Origin: Gymnorhina tibicen
Taxonomy: Eukaryota > Chordata > Aves > Passeriformes > Artamidae
Assembly: GCA_013399875.1 (NCBI GenBank)
Contig: VXAZ01002522.1
Span: forward strand, 207,698-271,697
DNA: 64,000 bases
Direction: 5' to 3'
A model generated the notes under the pieces. That model did not search any database and was not told where the DNA came from. It worked only from the letters and a program-made list of their open reading frames with translations. Of the stretch, positions 58,601 to 64,000 are shown piece after piece (the stretch's first letter is position 1; each line of letters begins with the position of its first letter). A program made the position numbers and the translations under genes.

Positions 58601-61600
58601 TTGCAAAAAGTGTTGTTCAGCACAGATAGGGAACACAGAGGCAGCAGATATGCAACAAACACTTCAACTCATCTTATTTGCCTTATTCTATCTGCCATTC
58701 AATCAGAAAGCATTTAAAGAGGCTCTAAAAACTTAGTTTGGTCAGAAATATCTAACATGTCCCCTACGAAACTTTTAAACAAATGTTATTTGTAAGAGAA
58801 ATGCAAAAGCTACCATCTAATGCACAGCAGCTTGGATGGGCCAGAACCCTCCACGTCTGTTGCAAAGAACTTCTCTGTCCCTTTTTTGCTCATTATCTAG
58901 CTGCAAGACTCTACCTGTGCTTCACAAAGAGCAACTTTCGTAGTGTTTATACAGGTGGGCTAGGCAAAGGGGTGTGAAGGCTTTTGGCAGCTGTGCAAAA
59001 AGCTGATGTGAAACTATGAGAACATGTACATTTCTAGGGTTATTTAAAATACACATTTATTTAAAATACACATTTTTGAAAGTGCAGTGAATTGAATTCC
59101 ATGCTTGCAAAAGATAAATATAATGCTAACACGACTGATCAGAGACTGCAATCTGGTATTCATTGCCTGAACACAGCTCAGAGTGGTTCTTTAAACCTTC
59201 CCACAGCATCTGCAGCCACCATACCTCCACCATAGTCTGGAAGGATTACTTGTGGAGGGCGAGAGCTTAGCTCATTTCCTCTGCCCTTGCAGGCCTTGGT
59301 CTTTCTGTTGAGGTTGCTGCTTATGTGATAGCCTGAACATCTGGTGTGTAACAGGAATATTCTTGAGGAATTCAAATTGGGGACTTAGATATGGAAGGGC
59401 TGCATCCCCTGCAGGAATTATTAGAGTTGCAGTGGTAGGAACTGAATTTTGGGGGTTCTCTCTGAAAAGAGAAAGGAGAACCACAACATGGAGGCAGGGA
59501 GGGAAGTATGGCACTTTACAGCCACTTTGAATCTCCCAGGCTGCAGTGCTGGTGGGTCAAGGTGAGCAGCAGCAGAGAGCCAGTCATGGTATTCCAGTGG
59601 AGCAGAAGTGGAGGCAAGCTGCATGCAAAGCTGGGCAAAAGGCTCTTCTTGGTGAGCCTTTCTATCCTCCAGGATCAGGGGTGGGCACAGAAGGAGTTAA
59701 TAATCACCATCACTCCCTCTCAGGGTATTTTTTAGCTTATTGTGTATTCCCCCCATTCATGCATAAAGCAAAACACAGGAAAGGAAGCAGACAGAGGAAA
59801 AACTGACCAGGGAGAAGGTGGCTGAAATGGAAACTTGCTTCTCAGAATGCAGAGCTAAGTTCATGGTCCGTATTCCTGGAGCTGCATATGGTTCAGGGTG
59901 GCGCTTAATGGTTGTTCTACTGTATATCCTTCTTTGGCACAGATGGACATGCAGTGAGCAGCAGCTATCCTGGCGAGGCCCAGGGCTGATGCTCTCTGTG
60001 CTTTGTACAGTAAGAGTTTCTCTGAGGCAGCTCAGGCTGTTTTTCATGAATCAGGCATCTAATGGAACAGGAATAGCCGCCGTGCGTGAACTACGTACAG
60101 ACTGGGCTCAGCTCCACCAAAGCTTGCAAGGGCTCTGGAGAGAGATGGTTTTCTTGTCTGCCCTAGTTTTGTGTCCCTGTAGATTTCAGTGCCTCATGAT
60201 CAGTCCTAGGGACTGAGGTGAGGGCATCCTTGCTTCCTGTTCAATGGTGAGTAACGATGCCACTTGTCACCCTCTGCAGCCCTGCCGTGGGTTGGATATG
60301 TTCTTTCTCCACAAGATGTGATCATCATGAGCTCCCTGGTTGAAGCAAACATGCTGAGAAAGGAAGTCTAATTGAGCCAGCCAAAGACACAAGATCCATC
60401 CATCTCAGGGCCCCGGTGTAGGACTGAGGATTTCCTGGCCCCCAGTTCTGTACTCCAGCTACAAAGATGCATTTCTCAATTGGTTAGTCATAGACTATCA
60501 CCATCATCATCACTTCAAGATGAAAGTGTGGAATGGCAGCAACAAGAGATCATCACACTTCCCCCCCACACCCATTACTTTTGTTTTTCATTTTCTGTAC
60601 TTGTTTAAGCTCAGATTCACAAAAACTTTCAAACCACCTCTTCCTGCATTTCCACAAGCTGTTGTGGTGCAACACATACTTCTGGGGGAGGATGCTGAAG
60701 TATTTTAGCTCATGACTAGCATGAAAAAATTTACTTTCCATGCAGATCTTCCCAAGAGAATAACCCAGTTTCTGGCCAGTCTCTCCAAGCATTGTTCAGC
60801 CTCTGAGATGGGTGGGCAGAGGAGTGGGAATCTCCTGTGGCATCCTGGTGCCTGCACCCCTGCCAGCAGGGAAGCTGGCAGCTGGGGACCAGGGCTGGGG
60901 TTGCCTTGGCTGTCCCCTCTGCAGTGTTTGCAACAGGCACTTGCTAACCATGGTTGGGCTGCTTAGTGTCAGGGCCTTTATTGTGCCAGTTCTGCTACCT
61001 TTATAGGCTGTGCTACTTAAGCTAACAAAAAGTTTGTAAGGGAATAGGATATGAAACACATAAATAAAAGTATCAGGTATCCCTAAAACATGTGTGGATT
61101 AAGTTGGTGAAAAGGTGAAATTTCTCTTCCCCATGAGTTAATGTCTATTTTTCTTGGAAACTGCAGTTTGAGGGCTGCCCCCCCTTTTGCTAAAGTGATA
61201 AAAGATACGTTTTCTTATCTGAATGCAATGACATTTTAAAAGGCTTCCTTTGTTGTTTCTAAACCTCCATGTCAACAGTTATACCTCTTATACAATTTTC
61301 TTCGTATTTACTTAATATAACTCTACATTGTGTTGATATAAAACTAGACAGCAAACTTTTAACTTCTCAGTACTTTTGTTGGATGAAAATCTTTACAATG
61401 CCAGACTAATCTTTCAGGAGTGACAGCATATTGGCATGGCATGACAATTTAAATCCATGTTGGAATATGTTTCTCCATCACCTGGCATTATGATACATTT
61501 TTTTTTTTTTTTTACTTCTGGCTTCTAGACGCTGTAACTTTTGTTTCAAGCTGAGTGTTTTTAAAGGTCAGGTGTCTCACTTCTAACTCTTTTTTACAAA

Positions 61601-62470
61601 AGAGTTTTGAAACTGTTTATTCATAGATATCAGGAAGGTATGCTCAAATGAATTAAGAAAACCCTTTGGACATAACTTTTATTTTCTAGCCTTTGTTAGG
61701 TATTTGTTAATAATTTACTTGTGAATTCGAACAGAAAACGTTTATTCTATGGATGTAAGGATGAAAGATTCAATTGTTACTTTCTAGTAAATACAAAAGG
61801 AACTACTTTTTCAGAAAAAGAAGCATTAAGATTAGCTGCATTTTGGGCAAAAGGGAAGGAGATCCTGGTGTGGGGAGAGAAACTAAATTAAAATTAAAAT
61901 TCCTCCAACCCCTTTTTTTTTCAGCAGTAACCATCAGAAGAAATTATGTCTGCAATTCTGCAAAACAATACCTGAGAATCTCAACCCTGATAGTCAGACT
62001 TCCTGCATTTATTAGAAGACAACAAACACACGATCTGGTTTGTTTCATTTAAAACTTCTTTAGAAAATACCACACTTCCTGGTCTTCTGAGGCCATTTGA
62101 ATGGGGAAATTTGCTAATTGGATCTACCCATCAGTTTAAAACTCCTTCTCACGATGGTTATAATGACCCACTGCCTGGCACCCCTTGTCATGAGCAGCAG
62201 AGTGAATAAGCTGTGGTCAGAAAGGGACAATAGGTCTAGCCTGTGGCTAAATGGAACAGAAGGAGCAACCATGAGTGGTAATGAATGTAATATGGAAGAT
62301 GCAGAAGGAAAATTCTGCATGGATGCCAGACTTCATTGAAGAACTGACTCACCTTTTGTTCTCTACTTGTCCTGTGTTCTCACTCAGCTCCTGGAAAAAG
62401 AGCAGACATACTGAGAACCTGTTACTTTTCATCCTGCACTAATCCACTGCTGCTGTGTGTTTATTTGTGA
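55649..62470. other. Intergenic desert, nothing recognised
   Basis: AT-leaning non-coding sequence with short frames only. It contains a two-copy 17-bp duplication (59042-59075), a 16-base T run (61498-61513) and scattered A/T runs. No gene, RNA or confident transposon was recognised. Confidence 0.5.
59042..59075. repeat. Two-copy 17-bp tandem duplication
   Basis: The unit ATTTAAAATACACATTT occurs twice without interruption, exactly identical. It is a recent slippage-type duplication. Confidence 0.9.
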
Positions 62471-62959
62471 CAGAGTGTGTTGGTTTGAAAACAAACCAGT
62501 GGGAGATCACAAGTCAGGATCTAAATTAATGGGAAAATAAAATTAGAAACAAATGAAATAATATAAGGAGAAGCACTGACAAAGTCAGATACAACCTGAC
62601 ACCCTGTTAGAGTGATGGTAGCAGTCCAGATGAAGTAGCTCAACTGGGGTGATGATCCTACGGAAGGTCTCCAGATGAAAGTCCAGTGGTAGCTTTGTCC
62701 GCTGGTAATTCAGTAGACAGGGGCTAAGTTAGGCAGTTCTGAGGGCAAGTTATATCCAGGTGGGAATGCTTGGCTCCTCCCTCTTGGGTGGAGCATCTCA
62801 CAGTAGGATGAGATAAGTCCATGAGTCATGTGGGGGTTTCTTGATGGCCCACTGTCTGTTATCAGGGGTGGGTCATTAGCAGGCGATAACAGCTAATGGC
62901 CCACAGCTGGTGGTAATAGAATACTTAAATACATCTATATTTTAACCTAGGACACAGAG
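62471..62959 (+). mobile_element. Solo LTR of a second endogenous retrovirus family, with CAGAG duplication
   Basis: The LTR (62476-62954, 479 bases) opens TGTGTTGGTTTG and ends CCTAGGACA. It is flanked on both sides by CAGAG (62471-62475 and 62955-62959), a clean 5-bp target-site duplication. It contains GACACCCTGTTAG, GTCCAGTGGTAGCTTTGT and GAATGCTTGGCTCCTCCC, landmarks I associate with songbird LTRs of this opening. No gag, pol or env sequence is next to it, so it is a solo LTR left by recombination. The intact duplication suggests a younger insertion than the other two LTRs. Confidence 0.82.
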
Positions 62960-64000
62960 CAAAGCTAGGATTTTGCTTTTTCCTGTTCCTTCACTATGAA
63001 GACTCAAGGTGCTGGGAAATAACTTGGGTAGTAGTTTTGAAGAAACAAGCCAGCTAAATATCGTCACCAAGCAGAATTTTCCCCAGAAACTAGGGCTTCA
63101 TGATCATACAGAAAAGAATAACGGCTGAAAATTCTTAAAATGGAAAATATTATGTAGCTATTAACAAGGGTGAACACTGAAAGAAAAATTAGAAGGAGAA
63201 TAAAATTCTTCCTTTACAGTAGTGTAAAGGAAGAAAGGGGGAAAATACAGCTATTCAGGAAAGGTTATTAGATAAATTCCCATGCTATGAGCTGCCTAAA
63301 GATTAAGTCAGAGTGTTATTAGGATTTGTTTTGACAATAGCCAGTATGAACTTTACTCACCAATATAATAATGGAAAACAATTTGTGTGTGTCACTTTTG
63401 CTTGCACATTTTCAGGGATAGGTTCCTGCTGGATTAGTCTGCACTGTGATTTCTGCTATCACTGTTGACTGAAAACAAACCAAAGCGAAGTTAAAATCCT
63501 GCTATTTACAGCCAGCCTGGAAAAACACTACCAAAAGCAGCTAATCCTGAGTTTGAGTGTTCAGTTAAAGCCTACATGTGAACTGAACCACAGACAGAAA
63601 AACCCACCTGCACCTATTCCATACTTCTGAGTGGTAGTCCTTGACCTTGGGGTCTTTTAACTGAGAAATGAACTTGGTACAGTTGAATGTCTTTAATGCC
63701 TCAGCAAGCGACGTCCTTGCTTCTGGCTTAGTTCTAAGTACTAATCCTGGAAGTAGCCCAGGGAACTCAATTATACAGGTTTACATGAGCTGTGATTGTT
63801 TTGATGAATGATATTTCACAGGAAAGTAAATTCTAGTCATGTGAACAGAAAAAGAGGCAAATGTTTCTGTTTTCTCATTGTCAATGCTCCTGGAAAAGAG
63901 CAGGAAAGGATGTGTATAGTCAGAGGAGGAAAACACCCAGAGAGGAAGGGAAAAGAGAACAGAGATGACTTAATTTGATTTCAGGTGTTACTAAAATAAT
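62960..64000. other. Intergenic, nothing recognised
   Basis: AT-rich non-coding sequence up to the window end. No frames of interest, no recognised repeat family. Confidence 0.5.

Noticed and set aside
38704..64000. Search for a further gene downstream of DMRT2, such as SMARCA2
   Set aside because: No frame in this interval resembles a chromatin remodeler or any other protein I know. The neighbour is expected well beyond the window.

Overview
The window looks like a stretch of bird genome. It holds two neighbouring doublesex/mab-3 related genes on the + strand, DMRT3 then DMRT2. This is the order known from vertebrate DMRT1-DMRT3-DMRT2 clusters, which lie on the Z chromosome in birds. Repeats support a bird, probably a songbird: CR1 LINE fragments, two copies of an LTR that opens like TGTCGTGGTTTAACCCC, and a third LTR that opens with TGTGTTGGTTTG. 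The taxon and Z-linkage are inferred from family knowledge, not proved here.

Layout. 1-2872 is CpG-rich DMRT3 upstream flank. 2873-3327 is an assembly gap covering the DMRT3 start and the first part of its DM domain. 3329-3514 is the visible part of DMRT3 exon 1, followed by a single N at 3515 and a roughly 7 kb intron. DMRT3 exon 2 (10514-11478) carries the DMA domain and the C-terminus. 11479-34300 is intergenic. It contains a compact stem-loop-like motif cluster (12826-12881), an isolated CpG island (14190-14560), a 16-bp minisatellite interrupted by a gap (19386-20263), an ERVL-type LTR (20683-21397) and a long unlabelled AT-rich stretch. A large CpG island (31650-33440) precedes DMRT2. 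DMRT2 has a promoter region near 34270-34390, a probable non-coding first exon ending at 34618, and three coding exons (35213-35560, 35650-35752, 37405-38462) that join to 502 residues. 38704-64000 has no gene I can support. It holds a second copy of the first LTR type (40706-41302), a CR1 fragment on the minus strand (about 44652-45280), a different solo LTR with a clean 5-bp target duplication (62476-62954), and simple repeats.

Both genes encode DNA-binding transcription factors with a DM domain. DMRT3 is known for spinal dI6 interneuron specification, DMRT2 for somite and dermomyotome development. The long non-coding flanks are typical of developmental regulators. No bacterial-type operon, CRISPR array or RNA gene is present. 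I did not find a wholly new system. The best leads are regulatory (the 12.86 kb stem-loop, the TGACGT minisatellite, CTCF-like motifs), structural (two same-family LTRs in direct orientation on either side of DMRT2) and quality-related (the DMRT3 exon 1 gaps and an odd residue beside one of them).
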